Source of the DNA: Candidatus Zixiibacteriota bacterium
GTDB taxonomy: Bacteria > Zixibacteria > MSB-5A5 > GN15 > FEB-12
Assembly (NCBI GenBank): GCA_016213305.1
Contig: JACRAV010000419.1
Coordinates: 1-16,771, forward strand
DNA: 16,771 nt
Reading direction: 5' to 3'
Each line of letters opens with the position of its first letter. Positions within the stretch are counted from its first letter, which is position 1. Positions 8,149-14,837 of the stretch are shown here, piece by piece. The notes under the pieces were generated by a model that was not told the DNA's origin, ran no database searches, and worked only from the letters and a program-made list of their open reading frames with translations. The position numbers were made by a program, and so were the translations under genes.

Positions 8149-9063
8149 ATGCTGAAGAAGGCACTCGACAAATTCCTCGCGGAGCTTGGCTCCAGTCGCG
8201 GACGCTCGGTCCACACCGTCGAGGCCTACCGCCGCGATCTGACCGCATGGGTCGATTTCCTCACCGCCCAGCATTCCGCCCAACCCTCGACCCCCGCCAA
8301 CGACCCGCTGTTTCTGCGCATGTATCTCCGGGTGCGAACCGATCAGGGAAGCTCGAATCGGTCCGTCGCCAGGTTCCTGTCGGCTCTTTCCACCTTTCAG
8401 AAGTTTCTCGAAACACAATCCGGGGGCGCGAAGTATGTCTTCCGTCTGCCCAAAATCAAATTCTCCGGCCGCCTGCCTTCGTTCGTGTCTCAATCCGACG
8501 CCGCCACTCTGTTCGACGATGACTCCCCGGTTGAACCCAACGATCGCTTTGGCTGGTGGCGCGATTATGTCATGGTCGGCCTGCTCTATGTCTCCGGTCT
8601 GCGCCGCGCCGAACTCGGATCGCTGACCCTCTCCCAAATCGACCTCGACCGCGGCCTGATCACCGTCATCGGAAAAGGGAACAAACAACGCGTCGTGCCC
8701 ATCGGTGCCACCACCATTGCCGAGGTTCGCCAATATCTGGCCGTCCGCGGAGAATTACTGTCCGACAAAAAAACCGCCACCGAAAGAGTCTTTCTCAATC
8801 GACAGGGCCAGCCCCTGACCGTCCGCTCCATCAATCGTCTGGTGAAGGCCTTCGCGAAACGTCGCGGACTGAAATTCACCCCCCACACCCTTCGTCACTC
8901 GTTCGCTACCCACATGCTCGAAAACGGGGCGGACCTGGTGCTGATCAAAGAAATTCTCGGCCACAGCTCTCTCTCCACCACCCAGAAATACACTCATGTA
9001 ACCGCGGAGACGATGAAAGCCGCCTACCGCAAAGCCCATCCGAGATCCGGTTTTCAGAAGTAA
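8149..9063 (+). CDS. xerC: Tyrosine recombinase XerC/XerD type
   Basis: 304 residues, the usual length of Xer proteins. It resolves chromosome dimers at dif sites together with a partner recombinase. The N-terminal SAM-like DNA-binding domain covers about residues 1-90 (HTVEAYRRDLTAWVDFL). All catalytic residues are visible: Arg152 (SGLRRAELGSLTL), Lys176 (VIGKGNKQRVVPI), His246 and Arg249 (TPHTLRHSFATHMLENGADL), His272 (ILGHSSLSTTQKYTHV) and Tyr281. Placement after topA matches a common arrangement, which favours a housekeeping Xer over a mobile integrase. XerC and XerD cannot be separated from the sequence alone. The start ATG has only a weak ribosome site. It ends 3 bp from the stop codon of the converging alkyltransferase-like gene. 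Confidence 0.9.
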   Translation: MLKKALDKFLAELGSSRGRSVHTVEAYRRDLTAWVDFLTAQHSAQPSTPANDPLFLRMYLRVRTDQGSSNRSVARFLSALSTFQKFLETQSGGAKYVFRLPKIKFSGRLPSFVSQSDAATLFDDDSPVEPNDRFGWWRDYVMVGLLYVSGLRRAELGSLTLSQIDLDRGLITVIGKGNKQRVVPIGATTIAEVRQYLAVRGELLSDKKTATERVFLNRQGQPLTVRSINRLVKAFAKRRGLKFTPHTLRHSFATHMLENGADLVLIKEILGHSSLSTTQKYTHVTAETMKAAYRKAHPRSGFQK

Positions 9064-9066
9064 CCG

Positions 9067-9387
9067 CTACTTTTTCGATCCGCCCCACAAATATGTGCCG
9101 AGATCAATCCGGCCGCCGCGATCGAATGTGACCCCTTCGGCTTTCAGCAGAGCTGTCTGTTCTTCCAGTCCGCTTCCCGCCGGCAATGAAACCTGCCCCT
9201 TCGCATTCACCACCCTCTGCCAGGGGAGACCCTCCTTCGCCGACGACGAATGGAGCGCCCGCACCACCTGCCTTGCCGACCGCGGATTCCCCGCCATCGC
9301 GGCGATCAACCCGTACGTCGCCACTTTCCCTTTCGGAATTCTCTTGATACAGGCAATGACACGTTGTTGAAACGGATCTGCCGTCAT
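9067..9387 (-). CDS. Alkyltransferase-like (ATL) protein of the MGMT/Ada family
   Basis: 106 residues, only the DNA-binding part of O6-alkylguanine transferases: FQQRVIACIKRIPKGKVATYG, then GNPRSARQVVRALHS with the arginine-finger helix. The active-site PCHRV of true transferases is PWQRVV, so the acceptor Cys is replaced by Trp. Proteins of this type cannot take up the alkyl group. They bind O6-alkylguanine lesions, flip the base and hand it to nucleotide excision repair. The short length and the missing N-terminal domain fit the ATL class. The gene converges on xerC with only 3 bp between stop codons, so no separate terminator can lie between them and the two transcripts must overlap at their 3' ends. 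ATG is at 9387. Confidence 0.88.
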   Translation of the reverse strand: MTADPFQQRVIACIKRIPKGKVATYGLIAAMAGNPRSARQVVRALHSSSAKEGLPWQRVVNAKGQVSLPAGSGLEEQTALLKAEGVTFDRGGRIDLGTYLWGGSKK

Positions 9388-9432
9388 GTCTTACTCGATC
9401 GTTTTCGGAATGATGCGAAATCACCCCTCATG

Positions 9433-9466
9433 GTCATTGCGAGCGCGTTTCGCGCGAAGCAATCTC
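9433..9466. repeat. TTGCGAG...GAAGCAAT palindrome
   Basis: ATTGC (9436-9440) pairs with GCAAT (9459-9463), and GCGCG (9443-9447) pairs with CGCGC (9451-9455) over a TTT loop. Between the stems lie GA on the left and GAA on the right, giving possible tandem G-A pairs. The pattern 'TCATTGCGAG ... GAAGCAATCTC' is a familiar intergenic dispersed repeat in many unrelated bacterial genomes. Only one copy is present here. Confidence 0.6.
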
Positions 9467-9479
9467 GCTTCTCTTTCTT

Positions 9480-9527
9480 CGTAGGTCGGGTTCCGAGTCC
9501 GCCTTCAGGCGGACGAGAAACCCGACA
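9480..9527. repeat. Dispersed palindromic element, copy 2 (two-tier hairpin)
   Basis: The outer stem is GTCGGGTT (9485-9492) with AACCCGAC (9519-9526). The inner stem is GTCCGCC (9497-9503) with GGCGGAC (9508-9514) over a TTCA loop. The left flank CGTAGG resembles the TTGTAGG flank of copies at 8044 and 16699. It sits just after the stop codon of the LiaF-like gene (minus strand), where it could act as a 3' hairpin. Confidence 0.6.
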
Positions 9528-9534
9528 TCCTTTC

Positions 9535-10272
9535 TCACACCACATACACCCGCACGTCGCCGATGAAATGATTCACCGCGATAAACAGCTTGGCCTCGGC
9601 CGTGTCATAATCACCGGACCGGGACTCAATCGTATTCCCCAGCCCCGACGATCTCTTCCCCAGCAGTTCGACGTCGCCGATAAAACTCGATGATGTGCAC
9701 AGCACCGGCATATCCGGCGGAACCAGCACCCGCACGTCGCCGATAAATCCCGATATCACCAGCCGATTCAAACCCGGACTCAGCTTGCCGCCGTGCAGTT
9801 TGATTTCGTTGTCGCCGATGAACGCCGACACTTCGATATTATGCAGTTCCACGCCTTTGCAATCGATGAACATATCTCCGATAAACTTCTGATACCGGAC
9901 CTTCCCGCCCGTGTCCTGCCCCTGCCGCGTCGATTGGCCGCCGAACTCATAGGTGTACTTGTACGAGTACGGCCGCGGCCCGGGGCCTGATCCCGGCGGC
10001 GGGGGAGGCGGCGGTTGGTACTGTGCTTGTGACTGGTAGTTCGTCTCCGACTGGTAGTGCGCTTGTGATTGCCCCATTCCATCCGCCGAGGCCTGGGCGG
10101 CTTCCTTTTGTCTCCGAAGAATGAGCCAGATACCCACGGCGATCAGCGCGACCGGTCCGATAAAGCTGGTAATGTCGCCAAACGACAGGTCGAGGACATC
10201 CAGACTCACCAAAAGGAAGGCGGTTCCCAGTAGAATCAGGACTAATCCGAAGATGACTTTGGGGCCGCTCAT
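9535..10272 (-). CDS. LiaF-like membrane protein with FIGD repeats
   Basis: 245 residues from the ATG at 10272. An in-frame ATG at 10341 would add 23 polar residues and cover the dyad region, so I prefer 10272, which has AGAGG just upstream. Residues 5-52 form two membrane segments in the LiaI/LiaF style (VIFGLVLILLGTAFLLVSL and the FIGPVALIAVGIWLIL segment). A Gln/Tyr/Ser-rich linker and a run of seven prolines (87-93) follow. From about residue 125 there is a beta-rich domain with FIGD at 130, 151, 176, 197 and 236, ending FIGDVRVYVV. This matches the C-terminal repeat domain of LiaF-type envelope-stress proteins, where 'IGD' recurs in each coil. No LiaS/LiaR-like partner is adjacent. Role in envelope stress sensing is a family-based guess. 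Confidence 0.75.
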   Translation of the reverse strand: MSGPKVIFGLVLILLGTAFLLVSLDVLDLSFGDITSFIGPVALIAVGIWLILRRQKEAAQASADGMGQSQAHYQSETNYQSQAQYQPPPPPPPGSGPGPRPYSYKYTYEFGGQSTRQGQDTGGKVRYQKFIGDMFIDCKGVELHNIEVSAFIGDNEIKLHGGKLSPGLNRLVISGFIGDVRVLVPPDMPVLCTSSSFIGDVELLGKRSSGLGNTIESRSGDYDTAEAKLFIAVNHFIGDVRVYVV

Positions 10273-10319
10273 AAACCTCTGTTTTTCACCATGCCTCTCA
10301 TTAATGGTACGCAATATCG

Positions 10320-10361
10320 GCCGTTGAGTTACGGGACGCAAGGGGTTTGGTGCTCAACGGC
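10320..10361. promoter_or_regulatory. 9-bp inverted repeat upstream of the LiaF-like gene
   Basis: GCCGTTGAG (10320-10328) is perfectly complemented by CTCAACGGC (10353-10361), 24 bp apart and 48 bp from the LiaF-like start codon. It may be a binding site for a regulator or an RNA stem in that gene's leader. No clear -35/-10 pair was found for this gene. Confidence 0.35.
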
Positions 10362-10390
10362 TTAGGTCCGACCGCCTCTTGTTTCGTGGT

Positions 10391-10493
10391 CGGCGGACAC
10401 TCCTGTCCGCCGGCGAAACCCAAGGTTCGCCGCTTGTAGGGCGGAACCGCTTCTGGTTCCGCCGTCTTTGTCTCCAAACCTGCCATCTTCTCC
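10391..10493. repeat. Cluster of three palindromes plus an orphan half-element (copy 3)
   Basis: Hairpin 1 is CGGCGGACA (10391-10399) with TGTCCGCCG (10404-10412). Hairpin 2 is GGCGAA(A)CC (10412-10420) with GGTTCGCC (10424-10431), one bulged A. Hairpin 3 is CTTGTAG plus GGCGGAACC (10440-10448) with GGTTCCGCC (10455-10463). At 10468-10493 follows the right half of the element at 16711 (CAAACCTGCC, then ATCTTCTCC) with no left arm nearby. It lies in the 421-bp gap between divergent genes, where no coding gene is visible. Confidence 0.65.
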
Positions 10494-10516
10494 TATCCAC
10501 CCACCGTAACTAGTGC

Positions 10517-10551
10517 TTGACACATCATTGGGGCAAAAGTAGATTACTTTT
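10517..10551 (+). promoter_or_regulatory. Promoter with an overlapping dyad, for the propeller/dockerin gene
   Basis: A perfect TTGACA (10517-10522) is followed after 17 bp by TAGATT (10540-10545), a 4/6 -10 match. The -10 is embedded in the palindrome AAAAGTA-GAT-TACTTTT (10535-10551), which is well placed to act as an operator. The transcript would begin near 10552 and carry a leader of about 140 nt. Confidence 0.5.
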
Positions 10552-10565
10552 ATCTGAGAGTCAGT

Positions 10566-10661
10566 TTCGCCTGAATCCGGCGACGCGATAGCTACTCTGC
10601 TTCTTCTCAGGCGAATCTGCGGACATCCGAATACGAATGACAAATTCCGGCAACGGCCGGA
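10566..10661 (+). other. Structured 5' leader of the propeller/dockerin gene
   Basis: TTCGCCTGA (10566-10574) pairs perfectly with TCAGGCGAA (10607-10615) around a 32-nt interior. A second hairpin, TCCGGC-AACG-GCCGGA (10646-10661), lies about 32 nt before the start codon. The interior has GACGCGATAGC, which only loosely recalls one strand of c-di-GMP-I riboswitches. I cannot assign a known riboswitch class. Confidence 0.35.
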
Positions 10662-10693
10662 TAAATAATAACGCGTAACGGAAGGAATCGGCC

Positions 10694-13024
10694 ATGACGA
10701 CGTTCCGAATGCTGTGTGTCGGATTTTTGGCCATCGCGGCGGTTGCGTTGGTGGGAACGTTCTCCCTTGCGGAAGACAGCGTGACCTTGCCGGTTGACGG
10801 AGAATCGGCCGGGCCGAAAGTTACAGGTTTTCTGACGGCGGATGGCCGGATTGATCTGGCGGCGTTGCGCGCTTCGGGGTATGAGGGAGGCCTCAATCTT
10901 GATGGCGCCGAGATCAACATTGATCCCCGGACAGGTGAACCGATAGTCGGGAGTGGGCCGGTATCGTCTGTGGCGGCGGCCCCGAATCCGTCTGACATCT
11001 ACTGGGAGGACAACGGGCTTTATCCCCCGGGGGTAGCCGGCGACGTGAACGCCCTCGCCGTGTACCACGGCAAGCTAATTGTGGCGGGGCAGTTTTGGTC
11101 GGCGGGAGCGCTCATTACCAGGAACATAGTGGCCTGGGATGGAACGAACTGGTTGCCGCTTGGCAGTCCCCAGGGGGCGAATAGTCGGGTGATGGCGATG
11201 ACAATTCTTGACGACAAGCTGATTGTGGGCGGTTGGTTCCGAACAGTCGGCGGTGATTCGATGCAAGCTCTCGCGATGTGGAATGATACTTCCTGGTCGG
11301 CGGTTGGCCCGCCGGTATGGAATAATGTTGAGGCCTTGGCCGTCTATGACAATCACCTTGTTGCGGCCGGAATGGCGACGATCGATGGGGGGCGCCAAAG
11401 TGTCGCTCTGTGGGATGGAACAAAGTGGAAAGATTTAGGAACCAACATGTCGGGAGGGGTCCGTGCCCTTGCCGTTGAGGGCAACAAGTTATATGCGGGT
11501 GGTTTTTTCTTCATACCGGGTGATGTACCTGCCAGGAATGTCGCCGTGTGGGATGGTACCTCATGGAGCTACGCCGCGGGTATGAATTTCGGGTATGTCT
11601 CATCGCTTACGGAGCGCGGGGGGTACCTCACGGCCGGCCACTGGAACGGTATTTCTCAGTGGGATGGCGCGCAGTGGAAGGCACTGCGAGGAAACCCCAA
11701 TCTGCAAAATTCCGGGACGGTTGTGGCAATTGCCGACTATAATGGGGACCTGTACGCCGGAGGATCGCTCGGCAAGATCAATGATCAAGTTTATGCCCGG
11801 GGACTTATCAAATGGGATGGGTTGAAATGGAATCCGGTGAGCGAAGGTCCCGGAACCAGCGCTCCAATCACTCAATTGGCGATCTATGACGGCAAGGTGG
11901 TTGCCGCCGGGGCGTTCGTAAGGGCCGGCGGAGTGCAGGTCAACAAAATCGCCACATGGGACGGCGCTACCTGGTCGCCGTTGGGCCAGGGTGTTGAGGG
12001 CCAGATCCAGTCGCTTGCCGTCTATGGCGACAAGCTCATTGTCGGAGGCCTGTATGCCCTCAACGATGCCCCTGCTACGCGGAACATTGCGGCATGGGAC
12101 GGTTCCGCCTGGTCGCCTATGGGGACGGGTGTGGACGGGGATCACCCCAGCGTGACTTCTCTGACCGTGTACCAGGGCAAGCTCATAGCGGGTGGTTACT
12201 TCACTCAGGCCGGCGGTGTCCCCGCGAACAGAGTTGCGTCCTGGGATGGTTCGTCATGGTCGGCGCTGGGAACTGGGATGGACAATTGGGTTTGGGCGTT
12301 GGAAGTCTGGAACGATCAGTTGGTAGCCGGAGGGTTGTTCACATCGGCGGGCGGTGTCCCTGCCAGACATGTTGCTGTCTGGAACGGTTCGTCATGGTCG
12401 CCTATGGATGTCGGCACCGAGCTTCCCGTGCGAACAATGATCAATTATGAAGGCAAGTTACTCGTCGGCGTTTCAGACTTTATCTATCTTCCCGGACCGC
12501 CATATTTCCTTGCCCCGTACGATATTCTCTCGTGGGATGGCATCGCATGGGCGCCGTTCGGCGGCTCTGGTCCAACGAGCGACATGACCCTGTACAACGG
12601 AACTCTCGTCGCTGTAGGCACGTTTGGGGTTCGCGCTTTCGAGAAAGGCCAGGGCTGGACACAGCTCGGCTCCGGAGTGGACTACTGGGCCGGCGCCGCG
12701 GTGGTTTACAATGACAGGCTGGTAATCGGCGGGGGCTTTTCATATGCCGGAAATAAGACGGCAACATTCCTCGCCACCTGGAATGGACCGATCGATTGCT
12801 GTCTCGGCAACCGGGGGAATATCGATTGCGATCCGGGGAACGCTGTTGATATTTCCGATCTCTCAGCGCTGATCGATCAACTGTTCATCAATCTGTCCGC
12901 CCCATGTTGTGCGAAATCCTCGAATGTCGATGCCAGTCTCGACGGGAACACCGATATCTCCGACCTCTCTGCGCTGATTGATCATTTGTTCATTAATTTC
13001 ACGCCGCTTCAGGCCTGCAACTGA
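10694..13024 (+). CDS. Secreted multi-blade propeller-type repeat protein with C-terminal dockerin-like doublet
   Basis: 776 residues. Residues 1-26 are a signal peptide (FLAIAAVALVGTFSLA). A linker follows to about residue 117. Then come about 13 repeats of 40-50 residues with the consensus 'VxALAVYxGKLIxGGxF, then AGG, ARNVAxWDGxSWSPLG', giving four short strands each, like kelch-type beta propellers; 13 blades could make two propellers. Residues about 705-776 hold a Cys-rich doublet with two copies of DISDLSALIDxLFIN. The second loop (DASLDGNTDISD) fits a calcium-binding F-hand well; the first (DCDPGNAVDISD) lacks the acidic residue at position 5. ATG 10694 has AAGGAA 7-8 bp upstream. It is most likely an exported surface or substrate-binding protein. 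The same C-terminal doublet ends the glycine-rich protein at 14838-16412. Confidence 0.85.
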   Translation: MTTFRMLCVGFLAIAAVALVGTFSLAEDSVTLPVDGESAGPKVTGFLTADGRIDLAALRASGYEGGLNLDGAEINIDPRTGEPIVGSGPVSSVAAAPNPSDIYWEDNGLYPPGVAGDVNALAVYHGKLIVAGQFWSAGALITRNIVAWDGTNWLPLGSPQGANSRVMAMTILDDKLIVGGWFRTVGGDSMQALAMWNDTSWSAVGPPVWNNVEALAVYDNHLVAAGMATIDGGRQSVALWDGTKWKDLGTNMSGGVRALAVEGNKLYAGGFFFIPGDVPARNVAVWDGTSWSYAAGMNFGYVSSLTERGGYLTAGHWNGISQWDGAQWKALRGNPNLQNSGTVVAIADYNGDLYAGGSLGKINDQVYARGLIKWDGLKWNPVSEGPGTSAPITQLAIYDGKVVAAGAFVRAGGVQVNKIATWDGATWSPLGQGVEGQIQSLAVYGDKLIVGGLYALNDAPATRNIAAWDGSAWSPMGTGVDGDHPSVTSLTVYQGKLIAGGYFTQAGGVPANRVASWDGSSWSALGTGMDNWVWALEVWNDQLVAGGLFTSAGGVPARHVAVWNGSSWSPMDVGTELPVRTMINYEGKLLVGVSDFIYLPGPPYFLAPYDILSWDGIAWAPFGGSGPTSDMTLYNGTLVAVGTFGVRAFEKGQGWTQLGSGVDYWAGAAVVYNDRLVIGGGFSYAGNKTATFLATWNGPIDCCLGNRGNIDCDPGNAVDISDLSALIDQLFINLSAPCCAKSSNVDASLDGNTDISDLSALIDHLFINFTPLQACN

Positions 13025-13054
13025 CCTTGGCGGGTCATTCGCAGGCACGATACC

Positions 13055-13085
13055 GCCGCTCCCCATCCGGGAGCGGCTCTTTTTT
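13055..13085 (+). terminator. Intrinsic terminator of the propeller/dockerin gene
   Basis: GCCGCTCCC (13055-13063) pairs with GGGAGCGGC (13069-13077) over a 5-nt loop, followed by TCT and a T-run (13080-13085). It lies 30 bp after the stop codon. There is no T-run on the opposite side, so it does not serve the converging glycosyltransferase gene. Confidence 0.8.
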
Positions 13086-13123
13086 AGCTCCGGGCGATCC
13101 TGCGGGCGGCCATCACTTGTTTA

Positions 13124-14680
13124 TCAACGCGCGTCACTCTGGTCCGGATCTTTGGGTACCAACCAATAGCTTGGGAAGGTTTCAAGGCCGGTCAAGGGGT
13201 GAAGACTCTCTTTGAATGTCGAGGCCGATCTGTGCAGCTGGTAGTATTTGCCCACCGTATCTGTGTACCATGAAGCATCGAGCACCAGGAGCGAGAATCG
13301 GTGGGTCCGCAGGGCGGCGAACAACTCCGCCTCAAGCTCTTTCTTCATAGACGTGTCCGCGGCCGTTACATCGGACCATGCAATCTTGTGAAGCTGGCTG
13401 GATTTGCCGGCCAGCGTCGGCAGGTAGCCGTGGAAAGGCATCAGAACCTCGCCTTTCACGCGGGCCATGCTCCGTACGACCATCTGCGCCGATTCACGAT
13501 CCCAGGCGCTCGGTATTTGATCGCCGGGTTTATAGGAAAAGAATACGAATTGCAGACCGAGCGCCGCATAGATCAGCGACGACAGCATTCTCCATCGCGC
13601 GGTGGCGCCTCGGGCAAACCGGTCGGCCAATTTCCAAATTCCTACCGCACCGCAGAGCGACAGCGCCGCGTATGCCGGCATGAGGACATTGTCATATCCC
13701 CCCTGATGCGCTCGCCCAAGCCAGCCGGAGACAAGAAAACCGCCCACAAGACAGAGCCACCACCAACGCTCACTCTTTCGGCTGTCGCCAATGCAGAGCC
13801 GGACACACGCGAATACTCCCAGTATGAGCACAGGCGCCTGTTTGAGGAGATCGACCGTCATAAAAGGCCCCAGCGTGGACCAGTCGAGCGAATGCCGGGA
13901 TGGTACGGTGAGCACATAATAGAGGAACCATCCTCCGGTAAGGTAATTGGTCACGACAACCACCACACCTGACAATACCACCAGGGGTAGCACAAACCAG
14001 ACGGCATTCTTCCGGTCGGCTATGATGCCGTACAAACACAAACCGGCCACCGCCGGGGCATACGATTGTTTGGTGAAAATCGCCAGACAGAGCCAAAGGG
14101 CCGTGACGAGTGACTCCCCGCGAGATTTCGCGAATCGTAACTGATACGCTCCCATGATGAGAAACAACAGGGCCAGCGAGTCGACCCGTGCCAGATCGAA
14201 CCAGGCCCCGGTCACGCGGAATGTAGCCGCAAAGAGACCCGCCGCTACCAGTCCGACGGTCCAGTTCCCGCTTTCCCGGCGCGCCCAGATGAACAGGATG
14301 GTCAGGCATCCGAGCGATGCGGCCAGCGAGACAATCCGTAGTGGCAGAAAGCCGATGCCCGTGACTGTCGCCATGGCCGCGCTCACGTAGTAATAGAACG
14401 GTGTGTAGATGAACGCCACGAAATCCATGCTGGGGCGGGCGTAAATCGCCTGTCCGTCCAGCACTCGTGCCACATGATCAACCGTGGCACCTTCCAGCCA
14501 TTCCAGTTCATACGGGTAATTGAGGCGCTGGAGTGCGATTGCGATATACAGGCCGATGAAGGCGAGGCCGATGCCGGCCAGGACGAGCTGGATGAACCGT
14601 ATCAGACCGTCCCGGTTGCCGTATTTGCCGCTGGTGCGAGACACTCTGGTCAAATATACTGCGACGGCAGGCAAACGCAA
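13124..14680 (-). CDS. GT-C type membrane glycosyltransferase (PMT/ArnT-like superfamily)
   Basis: 518 residues with about 10 membrane segments, the first at residues 27-50. The first large loop holds the acidic motif YPYELEWLEGATVDHV, then GQAIYARPSMDFVAFIYTP and FYYYVSA. 'WFDLARVDSLALLFLIMGAY' is a second family motif. The last 130 residues form a soluble region. GT-C enzymes transfer sugars from lipid-phosphate donors to acceptors on the outer face of the inner membrane. Initiation appears to be at TTG 14680: AGGAG (complement of 14688-14692) lies 7 bp upstream, and the first ATG (about residue 84) would delete the first membrane segment and the acidic loop. It lies between two exported proteins with the same C-terminal doublet. 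Its acceptor is unknown. Confidence 0.82.
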   Translation of the reverse strand: MRLPAVAVYLTRVSRTSGKYGNRDGLIRFIQLVLAGIGLAFIGLYIAIALQRLNYPYELEWLEGATVDHVARVLDGQAIYARPSMDFVAFIYTPFYYYVSAAMATVTGIGFLPLRIVSLAASLGCLTILFIWARRESGNWTVGLVAAGLFAATFRVTGAWFDLARVDSLALLFLIMGAYQLRFAKSRGESLVTALWLCLAIFTKQSYAPAVAGLCLYGIIADRKNAVWFVLPLVVLSGVVVVVTNYLTGGWFLYYVLTVPSRHSLDWSTLGPFMTVDLLKQAPVLILGVFACVRLCIGDSRKSERWWWLCLVGGFLVSGWLGRAHQGGYDNVLMPAYAALSLCGAVGIWKLADRFARGATARWRMLSSLIYAALGLQFVFFSYKPGDQIPSAWDRESAQMVVRSMARVKGEVLMPFHGYLPTLAGKSSQLHKIAWSDVTAADTSMKKELEAELFAALRTHRFSLLVLDASWYTDTVGKYYQLHRSASTFKESLHPLTGLETFPSYWLVPKDPDQSDAR

Positions 14681-14783
14681 GCCACCGCTCCTGACGGCCG
14701 AGGCCGTTCTCCTGCATTGAACCGACCAGAGGGCGTCGGGTTGGGGGATTAATGTGCGCGGCGCACTGTCCGCCGGGATTTAA

Positions 14784-14815
14784 GAAAGGCCATCTCCGAA
14801 TTAAGATGGCCTTTC
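14784..14815 (-). terminator. Strong 12-bp hairpin after the glycine-rich gene
   Basis: GAAAGGCCATCT (14784-14795) pairs perfectly with AGATGGCCTTTC (14804-14815) over an 8-nt loop. It starts 23 bp after the stop codon of the 14838-16412 gene. The minus-strand tail is TTAAAT rather than a long T-run, so it is a good stem with a modest U-tract. It separates that gene from the glycosyltransferase gene. Confidence 0.65.
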
Positions 14816-14837
14816 ACTTTTCATCGCGTCCTCAATG

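Noticed and set aside
8149..9063. Recombinase as part of a mobile element
   Set aside because: It has standard Xer length, sits after topA as in ordinary chromosomes, and no attachment-site duplication or cargo genes were seen.
9540..9900. CRISPR-like or tandem repeat of TCGCCGAT(A/G)A
   Set aside because: The spacing is irregular and the units are codons for the FIGD protein motif in the LiaF-like gene.
10566..10615. c-di-GMP-I riboswitch
   Set aside because: Only GACGCGATAGC is similar. The paired GCAAACC strand and the GAAA tetraloop are missing, and the long-range stem does not match the class.
13301..13972. 223-codon open frame on the + strand
   Set aside because: It is antisense to the membrane glycosyltransferase; the translation is charged and has no domain pattern.
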